Below are positions 32,495 through 40,106 of a stretch of 40,106 nt of DNA, one piece after another. The notes under the pieces were generated by a model, which was given only the letters and a program-made list of their open reading frames with translations, ran no database searches and was not told the DNA's origin. The DNA comes from Candidatus Hydrogenedentota bacterium (GTDB lineage: Bacteria > Hydrogenedentota > Hydrogenedentia > Hydrogenedentales > CAITNO01). The DNA is taken from the NCBI GenBank assembly GCA_903902895.1, contig CAIUWO010000094.1, forward strand, positions 1-40,106, written 5' to 3'. The position numbers and the translations under genes were made by a program. Position 1 is the first letter of the stretch. The number at the start of each line of letters is the position of its first letter.

Positions 32495-35400
32495 TTATTT
32501 CTTGAATCGGGACATGGCCGTCAGTGCCATGACACTCAGGCCCAGCAGGAACAGGTCGCCAAGCATCCTGCCCAGACTGTCCAGGCTGAATGCGCTCTTG
32601 CCCGTATTGCATCCGGCACAAGCGCAACCGCCAGCCTCCGACCCGCTTGATACCAGCAGATTCACCGTTGAACCCTCCGGCAGGTTCTGGCCGGCCCCAG
32701 GCAACTGACTGATGATCTGTCCGGCAGGCACTGTTTCGCTGGCCTCTTCCGTGACTTCGGCCACCAGACCCGCGGCCGCGAGGGCGGCCTGGGCGTCTTC
32801 CAGACTCATTCCGGTAAGGTCCGGCACCGTTGTCTTCGGGCCAAGACTGATGACGAAACTCACTGCCACACCAATGGCAATCCTGGTGCCGCCCGCGGGA
32901 CTCTGCGAAAGCACCTGGCCGGCCGGCACGGTGTCGCTGTAGTCATTGACCACGAGGCCAACCACCAGGTCGGCCCCCTGGATGGCCGATTCGGCCCCGG
33001 CTTGCGTCATGCCAAGGACATTGGGCATGGTCGTCCCGACCCCCTTGCTGACCACGATATCGACCAAGGAGCCCCATGGCCTGTTCGCGCCTCCCTCGGG
33101 TGTCTGGCCCATCACGCTGCCCAATGGCACCGTGTCGCTGAAGTCCTCAGTGACCGCGCCCACCACAAGGCCGGTACCGGTAATGGCACCGCTCGCCTCA
33201 GACTGGGTCAGGCCAAGCACATTCGGCACAGTCACGCTGCACGGGCCCGTCGACACCACGAGCGCCACGGAACTGCCAAACAGTGCCTGCCCGCCGGCCG
33301 CCGGTGTCTGGCTAATGACCAGACCGGCCGCAAAGGTGTTGCTGCACTGCGGGGTTGCCGTGCCGGGTGTAAGGTCCGCGCCACTGAGCGCGGCCAGGGC
33401 GGCCGCCTGCGTCTGGCCAACCACATTTGGAACGGTCACGCTGCAGGAACCGGCTGAAACCACCAGGGCCACCGCACTGCCAAACGGCGCCGGCCCGCCG
33501 GCCACCGGTGTCTGGCGGATGACCAGACCGGCCGCAACGGTGTTGCTGCATTCCTCGGTCACGGTGCCGGTCGTAAGATTCGCGACGGTCAGGACCGTGC
33601 CTGCAGCCGTCTGCGTCAGGCCCACCACATTGGGCACGGTCAAATTGCAGACCCCGGTCGACACCACGAGGGCAACGGCGCTGCCAAAGGACGTCTGCTC
33701 GCCCGCCGCGGGACTCTGGCTGATGACCAGACCGGCAGCCACGGTGTTGCTGCACTCCTCGGTCACGGTGCCGGTCATGAGATTCACAACGGTCAGGGCG
33801 TTGTCCGCCGCCGTCTGCGTCAGGCCCACCACATTGGGCACGGTCAAATTGCAGACCCCGGTCGACACCACGAGGGCAACGGCGCTGCCAAAGGGCGTCT
33901 GCTCGCCCGCCGCGGGGCTCTGGCTAATGACCAAACCCGCCGCAACGGTGTTGCTGCATTGCTGGGTCACCGCACCCGTGGTCAGGTTCGCGCCGATGAG
34001 TGCGGTGCCAGCCGCCGTCTGCGTCTGGCCCACCACATTGGGCACCGCCACATTGCACAGGCCCGTGGAAACCACCAGCGCGACGGCGCTGCCCACAGTC
34101 GCCTGCTGGCCGGCCGCGGGGTTCTGGCTGATGACCAGACCGGCCGCAACTGTGTTGCTGCACTGCTGGGTCACGGTGCCGGTGGAAAGATTCGCGCCCG
34201 CAAGCGCGCTGCCGGCCGCCGCCTGTGTCTGGCCCACCACATTCGGCACCGTCACATTGCACAGGCCCGTGGAAACCACCAACGCCACCGCGCTGCCCAC
34301 AGTCGCCTGCTGGCCGGCCGCGGGAATCTGGCTGATGACCAGACCGGCCGCCACCGTGTTGCTGCACTGCTGGGTCACGGTGCCCGTAGAAAGATTCACG
34401 CCAGTAAGCGCGCTGCCGGCCGCCGCCTGTGTCTGGCCCACCACATCCGGCACCGTCACATTGCACAGGCCCGTGGAAACCACCAGCGCCACCGCGCTGC
34501 CAAAGGGCGCCTGAGCGCCCGCCGCCGGCGTCTGGCTGATAACCAGACCGGCTGCGACGGTGCTGCTGCACTGCTGGGTCACGGTGCCGGTCGTAAGGTT
34601 CGCGCCAATGAGCGCGGTGCCCGCCGCCGTCCGCGTCTGGCCCACCACATCCGGCACGCTCACACTGCACGGCCCCGTCGATACCGTCAAGGCAACGGAA
34701 CTGCCAAAAGTCGCCTGCTGGCCGGCCGCGGGAATCTGTCTGACGATATGACCCGCCACGACGGTGTTGCTGCACTGTTCTATCACGGTGCCCTTGGTCA
34801 GGCCCGCGGCGATAAGCGCAGTGTCCGCAGCCGTCTGCGTCTGGGCCACCACGTTCGGCACGGTCACGCTGCACAGCCCTGTGGACAACACCAGCGCCAC
34901 AGCGCTGCCAAACGGCGCCTCCTGGCCCGCCGCAGGATTCTGGCTGATCACAAGACCGGCCGCCACCGTATTGCTGCACTGCTGGGTCACGGTGCCCGTG
35001 GTCAGACTTGCCATGGCAAGCGCAACGCCCGCAACCTCCTGCGTCTCACCCGCCAAATTCGGCACGGTCACATTGCACGGCCCCGACGACACCGTCAGGG
35101 CAACGGCACTTCCCAAAAGCACCTGCGCGCCCACTGCGGGATTCTGGCTGATGACAATGCCCTCCGCAACGGTGTTGCTGCACTGCGGGGTTGCAGTGCC
35201 GGGGGTAAGGTTCGCGTCGGTGAGCAGGGTTCCCGCCACCGCCTGCGTCTCACCCACCACATTGGGCACCGTCACGTTGCAAGGTCCCGTGGACACCACC
35301 AGCGCCACGGCGCTGCCATACGCTGCCTGCCCGTCCGCCGCCGGATTCTGGCTGATGACCAGGCCCGCCGCCACAGTGCTGCTGCACTGCTCGGTCACCG

Positions 35401-38400
35401 TGCCCGTGGTCAGATTCGCGCCGACAAGCGTGGTGCCCGCCGCTGCCTGGGTCTGGCCCACCACATTCGGCACCGTCACGCTGCACATGCCCGTGGAAAC
35501 CACCAGCGCCACCGGGCTGCCAAACGCCGCCTGCCCGTCTGCCGCCGGATTCTGGCTGATGACCAGGCCCGCCGCCACCGTGCTGCTGCACTGCTGGGTC
35601 ACCGTGCCTGTGGTCAGATTCGCGCCGACAAGCAAGGTACCCGCCGCCGCCTGCGTCTGGCCCACCACATTCGGCACCGTCACGCTGCACGGTCCCGTGG
35701 ACACCACCAGCGCCACAGCGCTGCCAAGCACCGCCTGTTCACCCGCCGCCGGATTCTGGCTGATGACCAGACCCGCCGCCACGGTGTTGCTACACTCCTG
35801 GGTAACGGCGCCGGTTGTAAGGTCCGCGCTGACAAGCGCCGCGCCTGCGGCCGCCTGCGTCTGGCCCACCACATTCGGCACGACCCCGTTGCACGGTCCC
35901 GTCGAAACCACGAGGGCCACCGCACTGCCCAACGGCACCTGCTGGCCCGCCGCCGGATTCTGGCTGATGACCAGGCCCGCCGCAACGGTATTGTTGCACT
36001 GCTCCGTTATCGTGCCTAGCGTCAGATTTGCGCCTGTGAGTGCGGCTCCCGCCGCCGCCTGCGTCTGGCCGACAACATTCGGCACCGTCTCAAGCGACCC
36101 CGTCACCAGGATGAAGGCGGGCTTGGTTTCCGTGCTGAATCCGACCGGCGTTGTCACCGTCAGCGACACGTCATAGGAGCCCGCCGTGTTGTAGACATGG
36201 CTTGGACTCTGCTGGCCGCTGGTGCCGCCGTCGCCAAAGGTCCATGCCCATGACGTGATGGCCATGGAGCCCGCCAAGGACGAGTCTCCGAACCACACGG
36301 TCCCGCCGCTCGCGATGGTCGTCGGGCCGCCACTGAACGCCGCCGTCGGACCCACCGGGTCGGTTACCAGAATAAAGTCGCTCTTGGTTTCAACACCAAG
36401 CCCCGAATTGTTCTGCACCGTCAACGACACCGTGAAGGAACCCGCGCCGGTGTAGGTGTGGACCGGGTTCTGCTGGTTGCTGGTGCCGCCGTCGCCAAAG
36501 TTCCACGACCAGCCCGTAATGGCGCTGGCCCCTTCCGTTGACTGGTCGCTAAACTGGACCACAAGATTCCATGCACCGGTCCTGGGCTCGGCCATGAACT
36601 CGGCCACGGGGCCGTCACCCGGGTCACCACTGGCTCCGGGCACATTCACATAAGTGCCCGCCGGAACCGCCGTGGTCCATGTCTGGCCCGCCGGCAGCAC
36701 GCCTTGCGTTCCGCTGTTGCCCTCAATGAGCCTGGGCAGATTGGTGCCGACAATCAGGGTGACATCGGCGATGCTGTCGGAGGGATTGGTGTTGCGGATG
36801 AGCACCTGGTCAAAGCCTTCAAAGGCTGAATTGCCACCGCTCACGCGCAGGACGCGGAACTCAAGACCATTGCCGGTGTTGAAGGGCGGGCTCTCCAGCC
36901 CGTCGTTCCAGTAGCCGGACTGGCACCAGCCATTGCTGGCCGGACCGCCCTCAAGATTGGGGATGACCGGCGTCTTGCCGCTGCTGACATACGGATTGGC
37001 CGCCTTGAGCAGGGCATCATGCGGAGATGCGCCGAACACGAGCGCCGGTGTGGCCGACGCCGGCTTGTTGGCGTTGCGGACCGCCGCGGTCATGTTTGAA
37101 ATGACCGTGACACCACCGTTGCTGTCTGGGTCGGCACTAGCCGCATGGTCGGCGGCAACCGCCGCGTTGCCCGCAAGCACCACGGAGCCGTGCAGTTTCA
37201 CCATGCCGGGCAGCCCGTAGCCGCCCGTGGACCCCACACCGCCCGCACCGCCGGCCGCACCGGCAGCACCGCCCCCGCCCGTGCCGCCGTTTCCGCCGGC
37301 ACCGCCGCCATACAAGGCGCCGCTGCCAAGAAAACCGCCTGAATCGCCGCCAGCACTGCCGGAAACACCGGTTGCGCCGCCGGTCGGCGCCTGCGGAGAG
37401 GTGCCCGGAGCATTCCCGTTCAGGCCGGAAGACGGCACCCCCGCGGAAACATCCAGTGTGGAGGGCGCCGTAACGCGCAGCAGGCCGCGCGCGGCAAGCA
37501 CAAACGCGCCGCCGCCGGGCGCGCCAACGCCGCCGACACCGCCAGCACCACCCTGCGCGCCCGTGCCGCCCGTGCCGCCCGTGCCGCCGGTTGCACCGGC
37601 CGCACCGCCCGCCGGGGAAGAGGGCCAGGTCGTGGTGGTCACTCGTGTGCCGTCCGATCCGACGCCCGCGCCGCCGCCGCCGCCGCCTGTGGACCGGCTC
37701 ATGCCGACACCAAACAATCCGTCATAACCGGCACCGCCCGCACCGCCGCCGCCGGAACCGCCGGAGCCGCCACCGCCACCGCCACCGCCACCGCCGCCGC
37801 CGCCACCGGAACCGCCGCCACCGCCGCCGCCGCCGCTGCCAGCCAGCAGTGTCAGTGAATTGGTAATAGCCGCCATGTCCGCATACGCCGCGTCCGTGCC
37901 AATGTCGCCGACCAAGCCCGCCGCACCCGCCTGGGGTGCGCCCACCGACGCGCCGGAAGGCGCCGCGCCACCCTGGTTGGACCCGCCGGCACCGCCGGCC
38001 TTGGGTATCGCGGCAACGCCGATGGTTACATCCTTGCCGGCGCCGCCGGCAGACTGGGCCCCCGGCGCGCCGCCGTCACCGCCGGTGCCGCCAGCGACCG
38101 GCGCGCCGCCGGGACCGCCGGCACCGCGGGTGCCGTTGTTGCCAAAGCCCCGGTCCCCGGGGTCTCCGTCGTTTCCAGACACACTGTCATTTCCAGCCTC
38201 ACCACCACTGCCGGATGAGCCCGCGAGGCCGGGAAAACCGTTTTCGCCGTTGCCCTGCGCGCCGCGAATGGTATCGGCGCCGCCGCCGCGACCACCGGTG
38301 CCGCCGGAACCGCCCGAATTGCCCGCCCCCCCGGCTCCGCCCGCGCCGCCAATGCCACCAGTGCCGCCGGCACCGCCCTTGCCGCCGCCCAGCGTGCCGG

Positions 38401-40069
38401 CCGAGACGTCCACGTCGGCGGCCCAGTTCATGTCACCCTTTGCGGCGATGGACAGGGGGCGCTCGCCGGTGACGGTCACGGTCACGCCGCTGACTGTCAC
38501 GTTGTCGAATTCAAACACGGCCACTTCCTGGCCGGTTTCATAACGGATGTCCGTGCGGGCCGTATAGGGGGTGCCATCGGCGCTCATGGTGCCCGCCGCG
38601 CCGCCCGCCATGCCGGTATCAATGACAATGGTCCCGGCGGCCAGGTTCAAGTCACCCAGATGACCGTCACTCTCATAGATGCTGCCATCGGAACCGGCGC
38701 CTTCCCCATCCAGACTGACGACCACCGAAGTGCCCGTCGGGACCGTGGTGGTCCATGACTGTCCCGGCAGCAATTCGCCGTTGGCACCACCGGCGCCGCG
38801 GATGATTCGGCGGTTGTTGGCGGCCACCTTGAGCGTCACGTCCGGAATCATGGCCGATCCGGTGTTCTTGATGACAAGCTGGTCAAATCCCTCGAAAATA
38901 CTTTCGAATATCCGGTATTCAATGCCGCCCGGCAGGGTGCCGTTGACAGCCAACGCCTCAACCTCGCTCTGGTTCCAGTAGTCTGCCGCGCACCAGCCGT
39001 TCTGGGCAGGTCCGCCAGCCAGTGTGGGAATAAGCGGCGTGGGAAGGAGCGCATAGGAGTTGAACGACTTCAGCACCGGGTCATTGTTCGTTGCGCCGAA
39101 CACGGTGTCGGCCGTGGTGAGTTGTGGCAGGTTGGCCACCACCGCCGCAACGGTCATATTGGACACGATGGTACACTTGCCGTTCTGTTCGGGTGCCGCG
39201 CCGCCCGCGTTGTCGGCAATAATCTTTGCCGTATTCACACCGTCCTGGTCAATGAGCACCACCGACCCGGCCAGTTTGACCATGCCGGGCGCACCGTAGC
39301 CGCCGCTGCCGCCGGAACCGCCTGCGCCGCCCGCGCCGCTGCCGCCGCCGCTGCCGCCGGAACCGCCCGCGCCGCCGACACCGCCGCCGCCGCCCCTGAT
39401 AAGGTCCAGAATATTGGAAACAAACGGTATGCCGGTAAGAATCGCGTCATATATCGGCTGGCCCGCCTCTCCCGCAGGACCGCCGGCAACGCCGTTGCTG
39501 CCCGCCTGGCCCGCAGCCCTGGCCGCGCCGCCGTTGGCACCCGTGCCCCCGCCGCTGGGGGAACCGGCGGAAATATTGATCTGCACACCCGGCTTCACTT
39601 CAAGCAAACCCCGGGCAGAAAGTACAATCAGGCCGCCGCCGGGGGCGCCGTTGCCGCCCAAGCCGCCCTGGCCGCCGACACCACCCTGGCCTCCGGTGCC
39701 GCCTGAGCCGCCCGGTCCGGCCGTGCCGGCCGTGCCGCCGGTGCCGAACAGGCCCAGCAGTTCGGCCGACCCATTGCCGCCGGCGCCGCCCGTGCCCGGC
39801 GTCGTTACGGAACCATAGGAACCCTGGGAACCAGGCAGACCACTGGCGCCGCCACCACCACCGCCGCTGCCACCGACGCCGCCTTCACCACTGGTGCCGC
39901 CGGTGCCGCCGCCGCCGCCGCCGCCGCCGATGCTTGTTTCAGGAATGGTCAGGTTGACAAAGGGAACCGTAAAGGCCGGAAAGTAGGTGCCGCCGCCGCC
40001 GCCCGCGCCGGTGCCGCCGCCGCCACCACCGCACACTCTTCTTTGTTCGCTGCTGTTTCCCGCTCTCAC
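32495..40069 (-). CDS. Giant surface protein: Gly-rich modules, 2 PKD, 17 PASTA, Cys C-tail
   Basis: The product has 2,524 residues. Order: Gly-rich module A (about 14-455), a linker with beta-rich sequence (465-555), Gly-rich module B (560-1143), two PKD domains (about 1155-1325, each with WxFGDGGTS and HxYxxAGSYxVSLTV), 17 PASTA-like repeats of 64-68 residues (about 1329-2477), and a 47-residue tail with CACAGC, a hydrophobic helix and RFKK. PASTA and PKD domains are extracellular folds for cell-wall or glycan/protein binding, so the protein is likely surface-anchored by its tail. The only start available is GTG at 40069 (AAGGAG 12 bases before; an in-frame TAG at 40094-40096), and no signal peptide follows, so the true N-terminus may be missing. 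It superficially resembles mycobacterial PE_PGRS but has no PE domain. Confidence 0.85.
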   Translation of the reverse strand: MRAGNSSEQRRVCGGGGGGTGAGGGGGTYFPAFTVPFVNLTIPETSIGGGGGGGGTGGTSGEGGVGGSGGGGGGASGLPGSQGSYGSVTTPGTGGAGGNGSAELLGLFGTGGTAGTAGPGGSGGTGGQGGVGGQGGLGGNGAPGGGLIVLSARGLLEVKPGVQINISAGSPSGGGTGANGGAARAAGQAGSNGVAGGPAGEAGQPIYDAILTGIPFVSNILDLIRGGGGGVGGAGGSGGSGGGSGAGGAGGSGGSGGYGAPGMVKLAGSVVLIDQDGVNTAKIIADNAGGAAPEQNGKCTIVSNMTVAAVVANLPQLTTADTVFGATNNDPVLKSFNSYALLPTPLIPTLAGGPAQNGWCAADYWNQSEVEALAVNGTLPGGIEYRIFESIFEGFDQLVIKNTGSAMIPDVTLKVAANNRRIIRGAGGANGELLPGQSWTTTVPTGTSVVVSLDGEGAGSDGSIYESDGHLGDLNLAAGTIVIDTGMAGGAAGTMSADGTPYTARTDIRYETGQEVAVFEFDNVTVSGVTVTVTGERPLSIAAKGDMNWAADVDVSAGTLGGGKGGAGGTGGIGGAGGAGGAGNSGGSGGTGGRGGGADTIRGAQGNGENGFPGLAGSSGSGGEAGNDSVSGNDGDPGDRGFGNNGTRGAGGPGGAPVAGGTGGDGGAPGAQSAGGAGKDVTIGVAAIPKAGGAGGSNQGGAAPSGASVGAPQAGAAGLVGDIGTDAAYADMAAITNSLTLLAGSGGGGGGGGSGGGGGGGGGGGGGGSGGSGGGGAGGAGYDGLFGVGMSRSTGGGGGGAGVGSDGTRVTTTTWPSSPAGGAAGATGGTGGTGGTGAQGGAGGVGGVGAPGGGAFVLAARGLLRVTAPSTLDVSAGVPSSGLNGNAPGTSPQAPTGGATGVSGSAGGDSGGFLGSGALYGGGAGGNGGTGGGGAAGAAGGAGGVGSTGGYGLPGMVKLHGSVVLAGNAAVAADHAASADPDSNGGVTVISNMTAAVRNANKPASATPALVFGASPHDALLKAANPYVSSGKTPVIPNLEGGPASNGWCQSGYWNDGLESPPFNTGNGLEFRVLRVSGGNSAFEGFDQVLIRNTNPSDSIADVTLIVGTNLPRLIEGNSGTQGVLPAGQTWTTAVPAGTYVNVPGASGDPGDGPVAEFMAEPRTGAWNLVVQFSDQSTEGASAITGWSWNFGDGGTSNQQNPVHTYTGAGSFTVSLTVQNNSGLGVETKSDFILVTDPVGPTAAFSGGPTTIASGGTVWFGDSSLAGSMAITSWAWTFGDGGTSGQQSPSHVYNTAGSYDVSLTVTTPVGFSTETKPAFILVTGSLETVPNVVGQTQAAAGAALTGANLTLGTITEQCNNTVAAGLVISQNPAAGQQVPLGSAVALVVSTGPCNGVVPNVVGQTQAAAGAALVSADLTTGAVTQECSNTVAAGLVISQNPAAGEQAVLGSAVALVVSTGPCSVTVPNVVGQTQAAAGTLLVGANLTTGTVTQQCSSTVAAGLVISQNPAADGQAAFGSPVALVVSTGMCSVTVPNVVGQTQAAAGTTLVGANLTTGTVTEQCSSTVAAGLVISQNPAADGQAAYGSAVALVVSTGPCNVTVPNVVGETQAVAGTLLTDANLTPGTATPQCSNTVAEGIVISQNPAVGAQVLLGSAVALTVSSGPCNVTVPNLAGETQEVAGVALAMASLTTGTVTQQCSNTVAAGLVISQNPAAGQEAPFGSAVALVLSTGLCSVTVPNVVAQTQTAADTALIAAGLTKGTVIEQCSNTVVAGHIVRQIPAAGQQATFGSSVALTVSTGPCSVSVPDVVGQTRTAAGTALIGANLTTGTVTQQCSSTVAAGLVISQTPAAGAQAPFGSAVALVVSTGLCNVTVPDVVGQTQAAAGSALTGVNLSTGTVTQQCSNTVAAGLVISQIPAAGQQATVGSAVALVVSTGLCNVTVPNVVGQTQAAAGSALAGANLSTGTVTQQCSNTVAAGLVISQNPAAGQQATVGSAVALVVSTGLCNVAVPNVVGQTQTAAGTALIGANLTTGAVTQQCSNTVAAGLVISQSPAAGEQTPFGSAVALVVSTGVCNLTVPNVVGLTQTAADNALTVVNLMTGTVTEECSNTVAAGLVISQSPAAGEQTSFGSAVALVVSTGVCNLTVPNVVGLTQTAAGTVLTVANLTTGTVTEECSNTVAAGLVIRQTPVAGGPAPFGSAVALVVSAGSCSVTVPNVVGQTQAAALAALSGADLTPGTATPQCSNTFAAGLVISQTPAAGGQALFGSSVALVVSTGPCSVTVPNVLGLTQSEASGAITGTGLVVGAVTEDFSDTVPLGSVMGQTPEGGANRPWGSLVDIVVSKGVGTTMPNVLGMTQAGAESAIQGADLVVGLVVNDYSDTVPAGQVLSQSPAGGTRIAIGVAVSFVISLGPKTTVPDLTGMSLEDAQAALAAAGLVAEVTEEASETVPAGQIISQLPGAGQNLPEGSTVNLLVSSGSEAGGCACAGCNTGKSAFSLDSLGRMLGDLFLLGLSVMALTAMSRFKK
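32639..36085 (-). repeat. Array of 17 PASTA-encoding repeats (~204 bases each)
   Basis: Read on the minus strand, seventeen copies of VPNVVGQTQxAAG...NP(A)AGxxxxxGSxVxLVVSTG follow one another without linkers. The first 14 are close to 68 residues and share two cysteines each (in QQCSNTV and at the end, STGxC); the last three lack both and are more diverged. Some neighbours are almost identical in DNA (for example the ninth and tenth), which points to repeated unequal exchange. Confidence 0.9.
36641..40030 (-). repeat. Two homologous Gly-rich modules of the giant gene
   Basis: Module A (38717-40030) and module B (36641-38392) share the same succession of landmarks about 692 residues apart: GAPGGG..VL.ARGLL, GGYGxPGMVKLxGSVVL, GGPAxNGWC..YWN, FEGFDQ..I.NT and a closing xxPxGQxWTTxVPxGT. 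The Gly runs between them are variable; the longest poly-Gly stretch is at about 37720-37837. This is an internal duplication within one protein. Confidence 0.85.
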
Positions 40070-40106
40070 ACTAAGCGTTGTCTCCTTCCCACCCTAAATC
40101 TGTGCC
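40070..40106. other. Window edge upstream of the giant gene
   Basis: These bases are less GC-rich than the gene. On the minus strand they hold AAGGAG (40087 to 40082) and a TAG in the frame of the giant gene (40096 to 40094). Nothing else can be assigned. Confidence 0.5.

Noticed and set aside
32946-36176. Long plus-strand open frames (522, 686 and 470 codons) antisense to the PASTA array
   Set aside because: They mirror the 204-base repeat period of the minus-strand gene, are open only because the repeated high-GC sequence lacks stops, and have no ribosome site or known domain.
37720-37837. Trinucleotide (GCC/CCG) tract as a replication or regulatory element
   Set aside because: It is simply the coding sequence of a poly-Gly run in the giant protein.
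32495-40069. PE_PGRS-family protein
   Set aside because: Gly-rich composition is similar, but there is no PE domain, and PKD and PASTA domains are not part of that family.

Overview
This is a high-GC, gene-dense bacterial chromosome segment. An RseP-type site-2 protease, a phospholipid pair (PlsC/CdsA), two lipoprotein- or secretion-type PQQ-like beta-propellers and a DUF1559-type pseudopilin suggest a Gram-negative-type bacterium. DUF1559 plus PQQ-like propellers, bacillithiol synthesis and very long glycine-rich/PKD/PASTA surface proteins fit the PVC/Hydrogenedentota-like lineages (Planctomycetota, Ca. Hydrogenedentota and relatives). No 16S rRNA or other marker is present, so this placement is an inference.

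Layout. 1-475: the 3' end of an FtsX-type permease. 492-585 and 5024-5118: two copies of a palindromic dispersed repeat that bracket a PQQ-like propeller (-) and a high-molecular-weight FabG/thiolase pair (+). 5119-8899 (-): an operon of a class III aminotransferase, a second aminotransferase-fold protein that has lost its PLP lysine, and a zinc-dependent alcohol dehydrogenase broken by a one-base frameshift. 9071-11420 (+): a second secreted propeller and a DUF1559 pseudopilin. 11521-14894 (-): CdsA-like, PlsC and a fused class I CoA-transferase. 15264-31044 (+): a nearly unbroken co-directional run of hpf, hprK, a GH57 glucanotransferase, ptsH, ptsI, dxr, rseP, aspartate kinase, a SAM methyltransferase, bshC, bshB1, bshA, a bifunctional-nuclease-family protein and an Sfp-type phosphopantetheinyl transferase. 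31122-31760 (-): a secreted six-EF-hand protein. 32046-32327 (+): an orphan adenylate-forming-enzyme C-terminal domain. 32495-40069 (-): a 2,524-residue surface protein with two Gly-rich modules, two PKD domains, 17 PASTA repeats and a Cys-containing C-terminal sorting-like tail.

How the genes fit together. HPr, Enzyme I and HPr kinase without any Enzyme II look like a regulatory rather than a sugar-importing PTS, and the GH57 enzyme (glycogen/maltodextrin type) sits inside that set. bshC, bshB1 and bshA give a complete bacillithiol pathway, and a methyltransferase overlaps bshC, which raises the possibility of a methylated bacillithiol. Many junctions are ATGA/GTGA or 7-base overlaps, indicating translational coupling.

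The points most worth a second look are the catalytic/non-catalytic aminotransferase pair, the cysteine-paired PASTA array with its duplicated Gly-rich modules and Cys-rich C-terminus, and the orphan lysine-less AMP-ligase C-domain with its own terminator. No tRNA, rRNA, CRISPR array, integrase or transposase was seen.
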